Of a stretch of DNA of 64,000 nt, positions 53,655-62,595 are shown piece by piece (positions within the stretch are counted from its first letter, which is position 1; every line of letters begins with the position of its first letter). The notes below the pieces were generated by a model. The model did no database searches and was not told the origin of the DNA. It worked only from the letters and a program-made list of their open reading frames with translations. The stretch is from Arthrobacter cryoconiti (GTDB lineage: Bacteria; Actinomycetota; Actinomycetes; Actinomycetales; Micrococcaceae). The DNA lies in contig NZ_JAJJBU010000014.1 of assembly GCF_020905375.1 (NCBI RefSeq), forward strand, positions 1-64,000, in the 5' to 3' direction. The translations under genes and the position numbers were made by a program.

Positions 53655-53714
53655 TATGTCGACATACGCGTGATCGACATACGAACGATTGATTCACGAA
53701 CGACAGTCACGAAC
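53655..53714. promoter_or_regulatory. repeat-rich control region of the aryl-CoA operon
   Basis: The perfect palindrome TATGTCGACATA lies at 53655-53666, with GACATACG at 53661 and again at 53676 (15-bp period). ACGAACGA occurs at 53681 and 53696 (15-bp period), with a further ACGAAC at 53709. TGATTCACGA (53690-53699) matches 9 of 10 positions of the core TGATTCGYGW of the E. coli PaaX site. It lies 26-85 bp before the FAH gene. Confidence 0.6.
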
Positions 53715-53739
53715 TTAGGCTCCGAAAGGAACGGCATCA

Positions 53740-54600
53740 ATGAAGCTGGCGACACTACGAACAGGACCAGGCGCAACTTCTGCGGGACTCGCAGTGGGAG
53801 CCGAAGGCTTCATGTTGCTTCCTGCCGCGAACGTAGGAGATCTGCTGGCCGATCCGCAGTGGAGAACCATAGTCGCGGATGCGCAGAGCCGTGACTGCGA
53901 GAAATTCACACCAATAGATCGTGCCGAGCTGGCGCCCCTACTTCCAACGGCAGCCAAAGTGATCTGCTGCGGGCTCAATTATGCAGACCATATTTTGGAA
54001 ATGGGCCGGGAACTTCCGGAATATCCCACACTTTTTGTCAAATATGCGGATACGTTGACGGGCGCCATTGACCCTATCCATGTTTATGGAAGCCAACGTG
54101 TTGATTGGGAAGCTGAGCTGGCTGTTGTTGTGGGCGAGACGCTGATACGGGCAGATGAAGAAGAAGCTTCGCGCGCTATTGCCGGCTACACCGTGGCTAA
54201 CGATGTTTCAATGCGTGACTGGCAGAACCGCACCTTGCAGTGGTTCCAAGGAAAAGCGTTTGACGCCACGACTCCCGTGGGCCCGGTCATGGTCACGGCC
54301 GATGAATTCCCGCAAGGCCACGGCTTCGACGTCCGCGGATTCGTCAACGGGGAGGTTGTCCAAAGCGGCAATACCTCATCGCTGGTTTTTAGTCCCGCCC
54401 GACTTCTATCGTATATTTCACAGTTCACCACGCTTCGAGCAGGAGACCTGGTGCTAACGGGGACCCCCGGCGGAGTCGGGATGGGTATGACGCCGCCACG
54501 GTACCTCAACGATGGCGATGTTCTCGCCACCGAGATCGCCGGAATAGGTCGCCTAGAAAACACCATCCGCTTTTGTGGAGCAAACAGTAAACAAGTCTAA
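53740..54600 (+). CDS. fumarylacetoacetate hydrolase-family protein
   Basis: A 286-residue FAH-fold enzyme. The metal-binding and catalytic pattern is visible in CCGLNYADHILEMG, DWEAELAVVVGETL (E-x-E-type ligands), GYTVANDVSMRDWQ and LTGTPGGVGMG. Members hydrolyse acylpyruvates such as fumarylpyruvate, or decarboxylate dicarboxylates, after ring cleavage. It is first gene of the operon FAH-cupin-thioesterase-ligase-monooxygenase/reductase. It suggests the pathway yields an acylpyruvate-like ring-cleavage product. Confidence 0.88.
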   Translation: MKLATLRTGPGATSAGLAVGAEGFMLLPAANVGDLLADPQWRTIVADAQSRDCEKFTPIDRAELAPLLPTAAKVICCGLNYADHILEMGRELPEYPTLFVKYADTLTGAIDPIHVYGSQRVDWEAELAVVVGETLIRADEEEASRAIAGYTVANDVSMRDWQNRTLQWFQGKAFDATTPVGPVMVTADEFPQGHGFDVRGFVNGEVVQSGNTSSLVFSPARLLSYISQFTTLRAGDLVLTGTPGGVGMGMTPPRYLNDGDVLATEIAGIGRLENTIRFCGANSKQV

Positions 54601-54689
54601 AAGCACACTGACCTATGTTACGGATTTTCTAAAGAATTGCTTATCAACGACCATCCCCACAGAACATGAATCGGCAAGGAGAAGCCAAA

Positions 54690-55175
54690 ATGAAAGAGAC
54701 TCACACTTACCTCACCGAAGGCGACAACTCGATCTATGCCAACGCGGACGGAGTCGTACTTCCGGTTGTAACCCGAGCGGGCCAGGAAAGCGTGGACACC
54801 GCCCAGTCCGGAGATGCTGTGCGGGTATCAGGTGTGTCCATCCAGCACACGCCGGCCACCAAGATTTGGTTTGGCCAAGTGTCCAACACGCCAGGGTACC
54901 GGTCGCTGCCGCACCATCATGGCGAAGCTGAGACCGGTGGCTATGTTCTTCGCGGTCATGGCCGCATCTACTTCGGGGAAAATTTCTCACAGTTTCTTGA
55001 TATGACTGCTGGCGATTGGGTTTTCGTTCCACCCTTCATGCCACACGTTGAAGCCAATATGTCCATCACGGAAGAGCTGGTGTGGCTTACAGCGAGGACG
55101 CCCGAGAACCTGGTGATCAACCTTCCCGACGTGGAAGATGCAATTCTTGCCGACTACCGCCGCGCAAACTCATGA
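54690..55175 (+). CDS. single-domain metal-binding cupin
   Basis: A 161-residue cupin. Motif 1 is LPHHHGEAETGGYVLRGHG (HxHx4Ex6G) and motif 2 GDWVFVPPFMPHVEAN, so the 3-His/1-Glu metal site is complete. Gentisate and related ring-cleaving dioxygenases are cupins but usually bicupin and about 350 residues; this one has a single domain. A ring-cleavage role is therefore only a candidate. It overlaps the next gene by 4 bp (ATGA). Confidence 0.8.
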   Translation: MKETHTYLTEGDNSIYANADGVVLPVVTRAGQESVDTAQSGDAVRVSGVSIQHTPATKIWFGQVSNTPGYRSLPHHHGEAETGGYVLRGHGRIYFGENFSQFLDMTAGDWVFVPPFMPHVEANMSITEELVWLTARTPENLVINLPDVEDAILADYRRANS

Positions 55176-56068
55176 GCGGTGAATTGATGATCGCGAGTGC
55201 GGGAACATCCGGGGCGTTCCTGAAAGCCATTGAGCTGACTCACGTTGATGCACGGCTGGGCGATCTGGCGTTCGAAGCGAACACACAATACGTCCCTTGG
55301 CCCAAGTCCTATGGGGGTGACATGGTGGCACAAGCCGCCGCGTCAATGATGCGCTCAGTAGAAGCAGATCGAACTTTGCACTCCATGCACAGCTACTTTA
55401 TGCGGCCGGTGGATATCGGTGCCGTGGTGCGGTACGAAGTGGAAACCTTACGTGATGGACGGGGCTATTCCACCAGGACCGTGCGAGGGTATCAAAACGA
55501 AAAAGCTGTATTCGTGGCGATGGCGTCCTTTCACGTTCCTGAGCTTGGACCCAACTTCCAGCCAGGTATCCCAGAGGCATTCAGTCCGGCCGTTATTGAT
55601 CCAGACTCCCTGCAAAGTGCTGCAGAAGTTCTTGACGAAGTAGCGGGTACCGCCGCGGACTACTGGTCCCATGGACGCAGCTTTGACATCCGGCACATCC
55701 CCGGGCCGCTCTACCTGGAATCGGACGGCGCTCGTACGCCCGTACAAGCGGTATGGATCAAGGCTTTTCAGCGGCTAGACGATGACGCCAACTTGCATCG
55801 ACTAGCCCTCGCGTATGTCTGCGATTACACCATTTTGGAGCCACTGCTTCGGGTCAATGGACTTAATTGGTCCTCTGCAGGGTTGGCGACCGCCAGCCTT
55901 GACCACTCCATGTGGTTCCACCGGGAAGGCCGCGCAGATGAATGGGTGTTGTATGTCCAAGAAGCCGTATCAGGACAAAATAGCCGTGGTTTAGCCATCG
56001 GTCGAATGTTTTCCCGCAGTGGCGAGCTCTTGGCCACCGTTGCCCAAGAAGGAATGGTCCGGGGTTAG
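55172..56068 (+). CDS. acyl-CoA thioesterase II (TesB-like)
   Basis: A 298-residue double-hotdog protein. The N-terminal hotdog (PKSYGGDMVAQAAASMMRSV, LHSMHSYFMRPVD) and C-terminal hotdog (LAYVCDYTILEPL, SLDHSMWFHR) match the TesB family. The ATG at 55172 overlaps the cupin stop. Frames open further upstream but run inside the cupin gene. It would release a free acid from an aryl-CoA in this pathway. Confidence 0.88.
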   Translation: MSGELMIASAGTSGAFLKAIELTHVDARLGDLAFEANTQYVPWPKSYGGDMVAQAAASMMRSVEADRTLHSMHSYFMRPVDIGAVVRYEVETLRDGRGYSTRTVRGYQNEKAVFVAMASFHVPELGPNFQPGIPEAFSPAVIDPDSLQSAAEVLDEVAGTAADYWSHGRSFDIRHIPGPLYLESDGARTPVQAVWIKAFQRLDDDANLHRLALAYVCDYTILEPLLRVNGLNWSSAGLATASLDHSMWFHREGRADEWVLYVQEAVSGQNSRGLAIGRMFSRSGELLATVAQEGMVRG

Positions 56069-56113
56069 GCGCTCCGCCACTCTGCCCTAGACCAGAAAAT
56101 GAAAGGAATGGCC

Positions 56114-57778
56114 ATGACGATGATGACTTCGGCCCATGTGGATACTTTTGCCCGAGACCACCTTCCACCTAAAAAATCGTGGCCGGTACTGGAATTCACG
56201 CTACCCGAATTGCAGTATGCGCAGCGGTTGAATGCTGCAACTGTGCTCATTGACGACGGCGTTGCCAACTTTGGTGCCGAGCGCCCGGCGCTTCATACCC
56301 CCGACGGCGGAGTGTGGACGTATGGGGAATTATTGACCCGTGCCAACCAGGCGGCCCAAGTTCTGAGTGAAGACTTCGGAATCGTACCGGGTAACCGTGT
56401 GCTTTTGCGTGGCCCCAACAATCCTTGGTTGGTCGCCCTGTGGCTAGGGGTGCTCAAAGCTGGTGGTGTGGTTGTCACGACGATGCCGATGCTGCGTTCG
56501 GCCGAAGTAGCCGGATTGTTGAAGCTGACTCAGCCTTCTGTGGCCATTACAGATCACCGCTTTGCGCACGAAATGCAACAGGCGGCCCCCGATGGTTCTA
56601 TTCCTGTGATTACGTATGGCAACGTGACGGACCCCGACGATTTCATTCAGCGTTGTGGCGCCAAAGATGGTGTCTTTGCCAATGTTGAGACGTCCGCAGA
56701 CGACGTTGCACTTCTTGGGCCAACGTCCGGTACCACTGGCACGCCGAAGATCACTATGCACTTTCACCGCGACATTCTTGCGAATGCTGATACATTCGCC
56801 CGCCATATTCTCAAGCCGACGCCGGATGATGTCTTTGCCGGGTCGCCGCCACTAGCTTTTACTTTTGGGCTGGGTGGTTTGGTGGTTTTCCCACTACGTT
56901 TTGGGGCTGCGGCACTGTTAACAGAACGCACAACTCCCGTTGAATTGGCGGAGGCGGCCGCAAACGCCGGTGCCAGTGTCTTGTTCACGGCACCTACTGC
57001 GTATCGGGCAATTTTGAAAGCCGGCCGTGGCGAGCTTTTGAGCCGGTTACGACTTGGCGTCTCTGCTGGAGAGCACCTGCCCCAAGCAACGTGGGAGCAC
57101 GTCTACCAGGAGACCGGGATCAAACTGATCGATGGGATCGGCTCTACGGAGATGCTGCACGTCTTTATTTCTGCTGCGGGGGATGACATTCATCCGGGGG
57201 CCACCGGCATTCCCGTCCCCGGATACCGCGCCGTCATCTTGGACATGGACGGTAACGAGGTGGAACGAAATACCCCAGGGAGGCTGGGGGTTATCGGTCC
57301 GACAGGTTGTCGATACCTTCAAGACCCTCGGCAAAACAACTATGTGTGTAACGGCTGGAACGTTACCGGGGACACGTTTATCCAAGATGATGAAGGCTAT
57401 TTCATCTATCAAGCCAGAAGCGACAACATGATTGTTTCCTCCGGCTATAACATTGGTGCTCCCGAAGTTGAAGCGGCTATCAATGAACACAAAGACGTGG
57501 TTGAGTGCGCCGTTGTTGCCCGCCCAGATACGGAACGCGGCCAAGTGGTGTGCGCCTTCGTGGTGCTCAACGATGGAGCAGTCGGGGACGAGGCGAAGCG
57601 CAAAGAAATCCAGGACTTCGTCAAGGCCACGATCGCACCGTACAAATACCCCCGTGACGTTCGTTTTGTTGATGAGCTACCGAAGAATCCGAGCGGAAAA
57701 CTGCAGCACTTCCGCCTTCAAGAGGCGATCTTGGCAGCCTCCGCCCCCGCCGAGAGAGAAGAAGGAAAAGTCCTATGA
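56114..57778 (+). CDS. aryl-CoA ligase, 2-aminobenzoate/benzoate-CoA ligase type
   Basis: A 554-residue AMP-forming ligase. The P-loop is [12 protein letters not shown], and [31 protein letters not shown] and the catalytic C-terminal [12 protein letters not shown] follow. The overall pattern ([14 protein letters not shown] at the start) is that of benzoate/2-aminobenzoate-CoA ligases. Start choice: AAAGGA is 6 nt before the ATG at 56114. It overlaps the monooxygenase/reductase gene by 4 bp, making the ligase and its consumer enzyme obligate partners. Anthranilate is the favoured substrate, with salicylate possible. Confidence 0.88.
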   Translation: MTMMTSAHVDTFARDHLPPKKSWPVLEFTLPELQYAQRLNAATVLIDDGVANFGAERPALHTPDGGVWTYGELLTRANQAAQVLSEDFGIVPGNRVLLRGPNNPWLVALWLGVLKAGGVVVTTMPMLRSAEVAGLLKLTQPSVAITDHRFAHEMQQAAPDGSIPVITYGNVTDPDDFIQRCGAKDGVFANVETSADDVALLGPTSGTTGTPKITMHFHRDILANADTFARHILKPTPDDVFAGSPPLAFTFGLGGLVVFPLRFGAAALLTERTTPVELAEAAANAGASVLFTAPTAYRAILKAGRGELLSRLRLGVSAGEHLPQATWEHVYQETGIKLIDGIGSTEMLHVFISAAGDDIHPGATGIPVPGYRAVILDMDGNEVERNTPGRLGVIGPTGCRYLQDPRQNNYVCNGWNVTGDTFIQDDEGYFIYQARSDNMIVSSGYNIGAPEVEAAINEHKDVVECAVVARPDTERGQVVCAFVVLNDGAVGDEAKRKEIQDFVKATIAPYKYPRDVRFVDELPKNPSGKLQHFRLQEAILAASAPAEREEGKVL

Positions 57779-60201
57779 AAATCGCAATTGTTGGAGGCGG
57801 CCCCGGCGGATTGTACTTCGCTGCACTTATGAAGCAACTAGATTCCAACCACCAAGTCACGCTATGGGAGCGCAACGCTGCTAGCGACACTTTCGGATTT
57901 GGAGTCGTCTTCTCGGATGAAACCCTAGGTGGCATCGGCAACGCGGATCCTGTGGTGGCAGAGTATATGAGTCGGCGGTTTGCCCGTTGGAGCGACATCG
58001 ACATCCATTTCAGGGATGAAATGCACACCGTTGGTGGCCAAGGATTTGCGGCCATGAGTCGGAAGGAATTACTGGAACTCTTGCATCGGCGCACCCTGGA
58101 ACTCGGGGTCGATGTCCGGTTTAGCACTCTGGCTCCGGATGTTGCGGAACTGGAAAAAGACTATGACCTAGTGCTGGCTGCGGATGGTGTGAACTCTGGA
58201 ATCCGCAGCAAATACGCTGATTCGTTTGTTCCCACCTTGGATGTACGGAACAACAAATTTATGTGGCTTGGTACTGATCAAGTCTTCGAGGCTTTCAAGT
58301 TCTACATCAAAGAGACCCGATGGGGCACCATGCAGATCCATGGCTACCCTTACTCCGATGAAGGATCCACCTTCATTGTTGAAATGTCACCCGATGTCTG
58401 GCGTCGAGCAGGCTTTGATGAAACGGTGGGGGAATCGTTTCCCCCCGGCGCTTCCGATGAGAAAGCCGTTGCAAAAATACGAGACATCTTTAGAACGGAA
58501 CTGGATGGGGATGAAGTACTTACCAACAATTCCAAGTGGCTAAACTTCACCACTGTACGCAACGAGCATTGGCACCGAGGCAATGTAGTCCTCTTAGGTG
58601 ACGCTGCCCATACCGCCCACTTTTCCGTTGGTTCGGGAACCAAATTGGCGATGGAGGACGCACTGGCCCTAGCCGCCTGCCTGCACGAACACCCGGACCT
58701 GGCCTCGGCCTTGGACGCCTACGAAACAGAACGGCGCCCCGTCGTCGAATCAACTCAGCGTGCTGCACAAGCATCGCTGGAATGGTTTGAGAACATCGGT
58801 CAGTATAAGGATCAGGACCCCACCTCGTTTTGCTTCAATCTGTTGACGCGCAGCCGACGAATCACTTATGAGAATCTGAAATTGCGTGATCCGGAGTTTG
58901 CGGAGCAGGTGGATGCAAATTTTGCGGCCTCTCAGGGGCTTGAACAGGTGGCTCCTGCAATGTTCCAACCATTTAAGATCGGTGAGTTGGAGCTGAAAAA
59001 CAGAATTGTTGTCTCTCCGATGGATATGTACTCGGCAAAAAGCGGTGTCCCGGGGAACTTTCACCTGGTCCATTTGGGTAGTAAGGCCATGGGCGGGGCA
59101 GGGCTGGTAATGACCGAAATGGTATGCGTCAGCGCACAAGGAAGGATCACTCCGGGGTGCAGCGGACTGTACACGGACGCTCAGGGTGAAAGCTGGCGGG
59201 AGGTTGTAGAGTTTGTGCACACTCAATCCACTGCCAAGATGGGCGTCCAGATCGGCCATTCTGGCCGCAAAGGTTCCACGAAGCTCATGTGGGACGGCAT
59301 AGATGAGCCGCTGGACGAGGGGAACTGGGAGGTGTGCGGACCTTCGGCGCTTCCGTACAGCGTGAATAACCAAGTTCCTCGAGAGCTCACGCGTGCGCAG
59401 ATGGACGTTGTCCGCGAGGAGTTTGTCGCAGCGACTAGGCGAGGCGCTGCTGCGGGATTTGACCTTCTGGAAGTTCACGCAGCACACGGGTACTTGCTGT
59501 CATCGTTCATTTCGCCGGTGTCCAATACCCGCACGGATGAATATGGGGGGAGCTTGGAAAACCGGATGCGCTTCCCCTTGGAAGTGTTTGACGCGGTGCG
59601 CGAAGTCTGGCCAGCCGAGAAACCTCTCACTGTACGCATCTCTGCCACGGACTGGTGTGACGGTGGCAACACAGCTGAAGAGGGCGTTGAAATTGCTCGA
59701 GCATTCATCGACCACGGCGCAGCGGCGATTGATGTCTCCACGGGACAGGTCAGCAAGGAAGAAAAACCGGCGTTTGGACGCAGCTATCAAACACCATTTG
59801 CTGATCGAATCCGTCATGAGGTGGCAGCGCCGAAGGGGGTAGCCGTCATCGCCGTGGGGATCATTTCCTCCTATGACGACGTCAACTCGATTCTGCTGGC
59901 CGGGCGTGCTGATCTTTGCGCCCTGGGCCGTGCGCACCTTTACGATCCGCAATGGACGCTGCATGCTGCTGCCGAACAGGGATTTGCGTCAGATTCGGCA
60001 GCCTGGGTGCTCCCGTTCCGGGCGGGGAGTCGGAAACCGCCGGCCGCACGGACGGACGCTGTGCGTCCGCGGTTGGCTCTGCTCAAGGAAGAGGAAGCCG
60101 CGGATTTGACCGTTCATCTTCGCTGGACGCCCAGCGCCAAGTCCACCCAAGAAATGGGTGGACGCGCCGGATTGGAGAGTGTACCTGCAGCCATGTCCTG
60201 A
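57775..60201 (+). CDS. fused FAD monooxygenase/old-yellow-enzyme (2-aminobenzoyl-CoA monooxygenase/reductase type)
   Basis: An 808-residue bifunctional flavoprotein. Residues 1-390 form a class A flavin monooxygenase ([12 protein letters not shown] for [27 protein letters not shown]). Residues 395-770 form an old-yellow-enzyme domain ([53 protein letters not shown]). This is the domain order of Azoarcus 2-aminobenzoyl-CoA monooxygenase/reductase, which hydroxylates C5 and then reduces the ring; databases also call such proteins salicylyl-CoA 5-hydroxylase. Both halves look complete. Confidence 0.93.
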   Translation: MKIAIVGGGPGGLYFAALMKQLDSNHQVTLWERNAASDTFGFGVVFSDETLGGIGNADPVVAEYMSRRFARWSDIDIHFRDEMHTVGGQGFAAMSRKELLELLHRRTLELGVDVRFSTLAPDVAELEKDYDLVLAADGVNSGIRSKYADSFVPTLDVRNNKFMWLGTDQVFEAFKFYIKETRWGTMQIHGYPYSDEGSTFIVEMSPDVWRRAGFDETVGESFPPGASDEKAVAKIRDIFRTELDGDEVLTNNSKWLNFTTVRNEHWHRGNVVLLGDAAHTAHFSVGSGTKLAMEDALALAACLHEHPDLASALDAYETERRPVVESTQRAAQASLEWFENIGQYKDQDPTSFCFNLLTRSRRITYENLKLRDPEFAEQVDANFAASQGLEQVAPAMFQPFKIGELELKNRIVVSPMDMYSAKSGVPGNFHLVHLGSKAMGGAGLVMTEMVCVSAQGRITPGCSGLYTDAQGESWREVVEFVHTQSTAKMGVQIGHSGRKGSTKLMWDGIDEPLDEGNWEVCGPSALPYSVNNQVPRELTRAQMDVVREEFVAATRRGAAAGFDLLEVHAAHGYLLSSFISPVSNTRTDEYGGSLENRMRFPLEVFDAVREVWPAEKPLTVRISATDWCDGGNTAEEGVEIARAFIDHGAAAIDVSTGQVSKEEKPAFGRSYQTPFADRIRHEVAAPKGVAVIAVGIISSYDDVNSILLAGRADLCALGRAHLYDPQWTLHAAAEQGFASDSAAWVLPFRAGSRKPPAARTDAVRPRLALLKEEEAADLTVHLRWTPSAKSTQEMGGRAGLESVPAAMS

Positions 60202-60219
60202 CCGTTGTACTTGAGTCGC

Positions 60220-60269
60220 GTGCTGGATGATTGAACAGGTTCGCCCGTTCAATCATCCAGCACCATTTT
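60220..60269 (+). terminator. intrinsic terminator of the aryl-CoA operon
   Basis: A perfect 17-bp stem (60220-60236 with 60247-60263; inner TGCTGGATGATTGAAC) with a 10-nt loop is followed by CATTTTG. It begins 18 nt after the monooxygenase/reductase stop. Confidence 0.88.
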
Positions 60270-60278
60270 GTCTTCACG

Positions 60279-60284
60279 TACTAT
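60279..60284 (+). promoter_or_regulatory. -10 element of the Nudix gene
   Basis: TACTAT (60279-60284) lies 9 nt before the ATG at 60294. The message would have almost no leader. Promoter and terminator are nearly contiguous. Confidence 0.45.
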
Positions 60285-60293
60285 GGTTGCGCT

Positions 60294-61037
60294 ATGGACC
60301 TAACTCTTGCCCTCGCTCCGCTCGAGGATGCCGCTACGGTGATTTTATTGCAGGACTCACCAACTGGCCCGCAGGTATTGATGCTTGAGCGTCCAGGCCG
60401 AGCTGGGTCGTTTGCCGGTGCCTGGGTTTTTCCCGGTGGCAAGGTGGACCCCGAGGACCGTGAATCAGGGCTTGACGAGCTGGGGGCCGCTCGAAGCGCG
60501 GCTGTGCGCGAGGTGGGCGAGGAAACGGCGCAAGTATTAGCGGCGGATTCTTTGATTCACATTTCGAATTGGACGCCCATGCGGCCCCTCCCACGCCGCT
60601 TTCGTACCTGGTTCTTTCTCGCTCGGGCCGCGTCTGGCAATGTTGTGCTCAGCGAAGGTGAACATGTTGCTTTCGCGTGGATGAAGCCTGCTGCAGTCTT
60701 AGCCAAACATGCGGCCGGAGAAATGCACCTTCTTCCGCCAACGTGGATCAGTCTCTACTTCCTTACTCATGCCTCATCCGTTGCGCAGGCTCTTAGCCGT
60801 GCGCAGAGCGAGATGCCTTTTGACTACACGACCTATGTCCTGGGAGAGGAACTTTCGCGAGTAATAAGTGACTCAAAAGCGATGGGTGGTGGAACGGTTG
60901 TGTGGGCAGGAGACGCGGACTATCCAGGGGTTGGGGCTGGCCCGACAGGCGCGCGCAACAGGCTGTATATGGAATCACTACCGTGGGTTTTTGAACAGGT
61001 AGCAAGTTCAGAAAATGGCAGCAAAAATAAGCTCTAG
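60294..61037 (+). CDS. Nudix hydrolase (NUDT19-like)
   Basis: A 247-residue Nudix protein. The Nudix box is GGKVDPEDRES followed, after an insertion, by AAVREVGEETAQV. An insertion between the G and REVGEE parts is typical of the NUDT19-like group, several of which cleave CoA or its esters. The start at 60294 is preferred because the open frame upstream lies inside the terminator stem. The function here is inferred; the aryl-CoA context makes CoA-ester turnover possible. Confidence 0.85.
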   Translation: MDLTLALAPLEDAATVILLQDSPTGPQVLMLERPGRAGSFAGAWVFPGGKVDPEDRESGLDELGAARSAAVREVGEETAQVLAADSLIHISNWTPMRPLPRRFRTWFFLARAASGNVVLSEGEHVAFAWMKPAAVLAKHAAGEMHLLPPTWISLYFLTHASSVAQALSRAQSEMPFDYTTYVLGEELSRVISDSKAMGGGTVVWAGDADYPGVGAGPTGARNRLYMESLPWVFEQVASSENGSKNKL

Positions 61038-61093
61038 GGAAGCGAACGCGGCGGGATGGTTGCCCAACTTTACCTCTGGCTGAACTTGCTTTT

Positions 61094-61136
61094 TACCGAT
61101 CGGTACAAGAGGATGAATTGTATCGATCGGTACAAT
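61094..61136. promoter_or_regulatory. twin TetR operators
   Basis: The perfect palindrome TACCGATCGGTA (61094-61105) and a second, 20-bp site (61117-61136, ATTGTATCGATCGGTACAAT, one mismatch) share the core CGATCGGTAC. The centres are 27 bp apart, 33-75 bp before the NTF2-like gene. Confidence 0.75.
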
Positions 61137-61168
61137 AGTGTCGGTGTTCTGTCTCAGGAGAATCCTTT

Positions 61169-61636
61169 ATGAACGTTCGTCCGCCATTTCCTCCGTTCAC
61201 CGCCGAGACCGCTACTCAGAAAGTGCGTGGTGCTGAGGGTGCGTGGAATGCACGTGATCCGCAACAAGTCTCACTGGCCTATACCCTCGAGAGCCGCTGG
61301 CGTAACCGTGACCGATTCGTCGACGGCAGAAGCCAGATCGTAGCGCTTCTTAGGGAAAAATGGGACCGCGAGCTGGACTACCGGCTGATCAAGGAGATGT
61401 GGGCATATGAAGGCAACCACATCTCCGTTCGGTTCGTCTATGAAAGCCATGACTCGACCGGGCAGTGGTTCCGGTCCTACGGCAATGAGAACTGGGAGTT
61501 CGACGAGAACGGTTTGATGAGTCGCAGACTGGCGGCGATCAACGACGTCGCGATCCAGGAGAGCGAGCGCCTCTTCCACTGGCCGCTAGGCCCGCGCCCG
61601 GCCGACCACCCCGGACTTACCGAACTGGGAATTTGA
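61169..61636 (+). CDS. NTF2-like protein (DUF1348 family)
   Basis: A 155-residue protein of the SnoaL/NTF2-like fold. The typical [45 protein letters not shown] and [21 protein letters not shown] segments of the DUF1348 group are present. The role is unknown, and the pocket could bind a small ligand or substrate. It is 4 bp upstream of a tetR gene and preceded by twin operators, so it is likely the target of that repressor. Confidence 0.85.
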   Translation: MNVRPPFPPFTAETATQKVRGAEGAWNARDPQQVSLAYTLESRWRNRDRFVDGRSQIVALLREKWDRELDYRLIKEMWAYEGNHISVRFVYESHDSTGQWFRSYGNENWEFDENGLMSRRLAAINDVAIQESERLFHWPLGPRPADHPGLTELGI

Positions 61637-61640
61637 AGCC

Positions 61641-62210
61641 GTGCCTAGAACGACGACGAGCCGCGGGGCAGTCATACCGGCGCTCGGGAACGCTTTCCGT
61701 GAGCATGGTTACGAGGGCGCCAGCATGGCAGTGCTTCAAGAGGCATCTGGACTTGGGCGTGGTAGTCTCTACAATTTTTTCCCGAAGGGAAAAGAAGAGA
61801 TGGCACAAGCTGTGCTCGACGACATCGATGGGTGGTTTCAAGCGCACATCTTCACTCCCTTGCGGGTAGCGGCCGTAGGAGATGCTGCGGACGCCCGTGT
61901 TGCTGTGAGAACTATGTTCGCAGAAGTCGACATGTACTTCCGCTCGGGTTCTCGAATATGCCTCCTCGGCGCTTTTGCCATCAGCCACCAGCGCGATCGT
62001 TTCGCTCACACGGTTGGCTGCTACTTCACCGACTGGATCGACGTGTTGACTGCGGCGTTGATCGCTGCGGGCACAGCCGATCCCAAGTCCACCGCTTTCA
62101 GGTGTATCGCATTGATCCAAGGCGGAATCGTTCTAGCACGTGCACTGAATGACCCCGCCGCGTTCACGGCAGTCATCGGTGACGCCACTGCCATGGCCAC
62201 GCTTGACTGA
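61641..62210 (+). CDS. TetR-family repressor
   Basis: A 189-residue protein. The N-terminal helix-turn-helix is FREHGYEGASMAVLQEASGLGRGSLYNFFPKGKEEM (about 18-53), with a helical ligand domain behind. A GTG start follows the NTF2-like gene by 4 bp. Autoregulation through the twin palindromes at 61094-61136 is inferred. Confidence 0.9.
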   Translation: MPRTTTSRGAVIPALGNAFREHGYEGASMAVLQEASGLGRGSLYNFFPKGKEEMAQAVLDDIDGWFQAHIFTPLRVAAVGDAADARVAVRTMFAEVDMYFRSGSRICLLGAFAISHQRDRFAHTVGCYFTDWIDVLTAALIAAGTADPKSTAFRCIALIQGGIVLARALNDPAAFTAVIGDATAMATLD

Positions 62211-62400
62211 CCGGTGTGCTGAAGTGGTCGGGGGATCGATCCGGTGGCACCGGACGCCGGGGCCCTAATCATGCCAGTTTCATGCCATGGCGAATACTTC
62301 TAACTACGATCGTGTTTTTACCTTGGGCTTTCCTGTGCGAACTGTATGCTTGAAAAATTCGGGGATGTCCCGCGTTGTAGTCCCGCAAGGAGATGTACGG

Positions 62401-62562
62401 ATGCCAGTGTGGCTGCTGATCACCATCATCGTGGTGGTTTGGATTCTGGTCGTCCTTGCTATCATCGCTTTTATGATGGGTGCCTCACGTGGGCGTGCAT
62501 TAGAGCGGCGCGCTGAGAGCGAATCCGATCCGACCCGAGCTCAGACGCCCAAGAAACACTGA
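62401..62562 (+). CDS. small single-pass membrane protein
   Basis: A 53-residue protein. An N-terminal transmembrane helix (PVWLLITIIVVVWILVVLAI, residues 2-21, extending to about 27) is followed by a charged cytoplasmic tail rich in Arg, Glu and Ser. An AAGGAGAT ribosome binding site ends about 6 nt before the ATG, which decides this start over an open frame beginning at 62287. It is of unknown function. Confidence 0.65.
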   Translation: MPVWLLITIIVVVWILVVLAIIAFMMGASRGRALERRAESESDPTRAQTPKKH

Positions 62563-62595
62563 CCGAGCGCGAACTAAGCATCCTGGGGGATGGAC

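Noticed and set aside
54690-55175. Naming the cupin gentisate 1,2-dioxygenase
   Set aside because: It is about half the usual length with only one cupin domain, so only a generic cupin call is supported.
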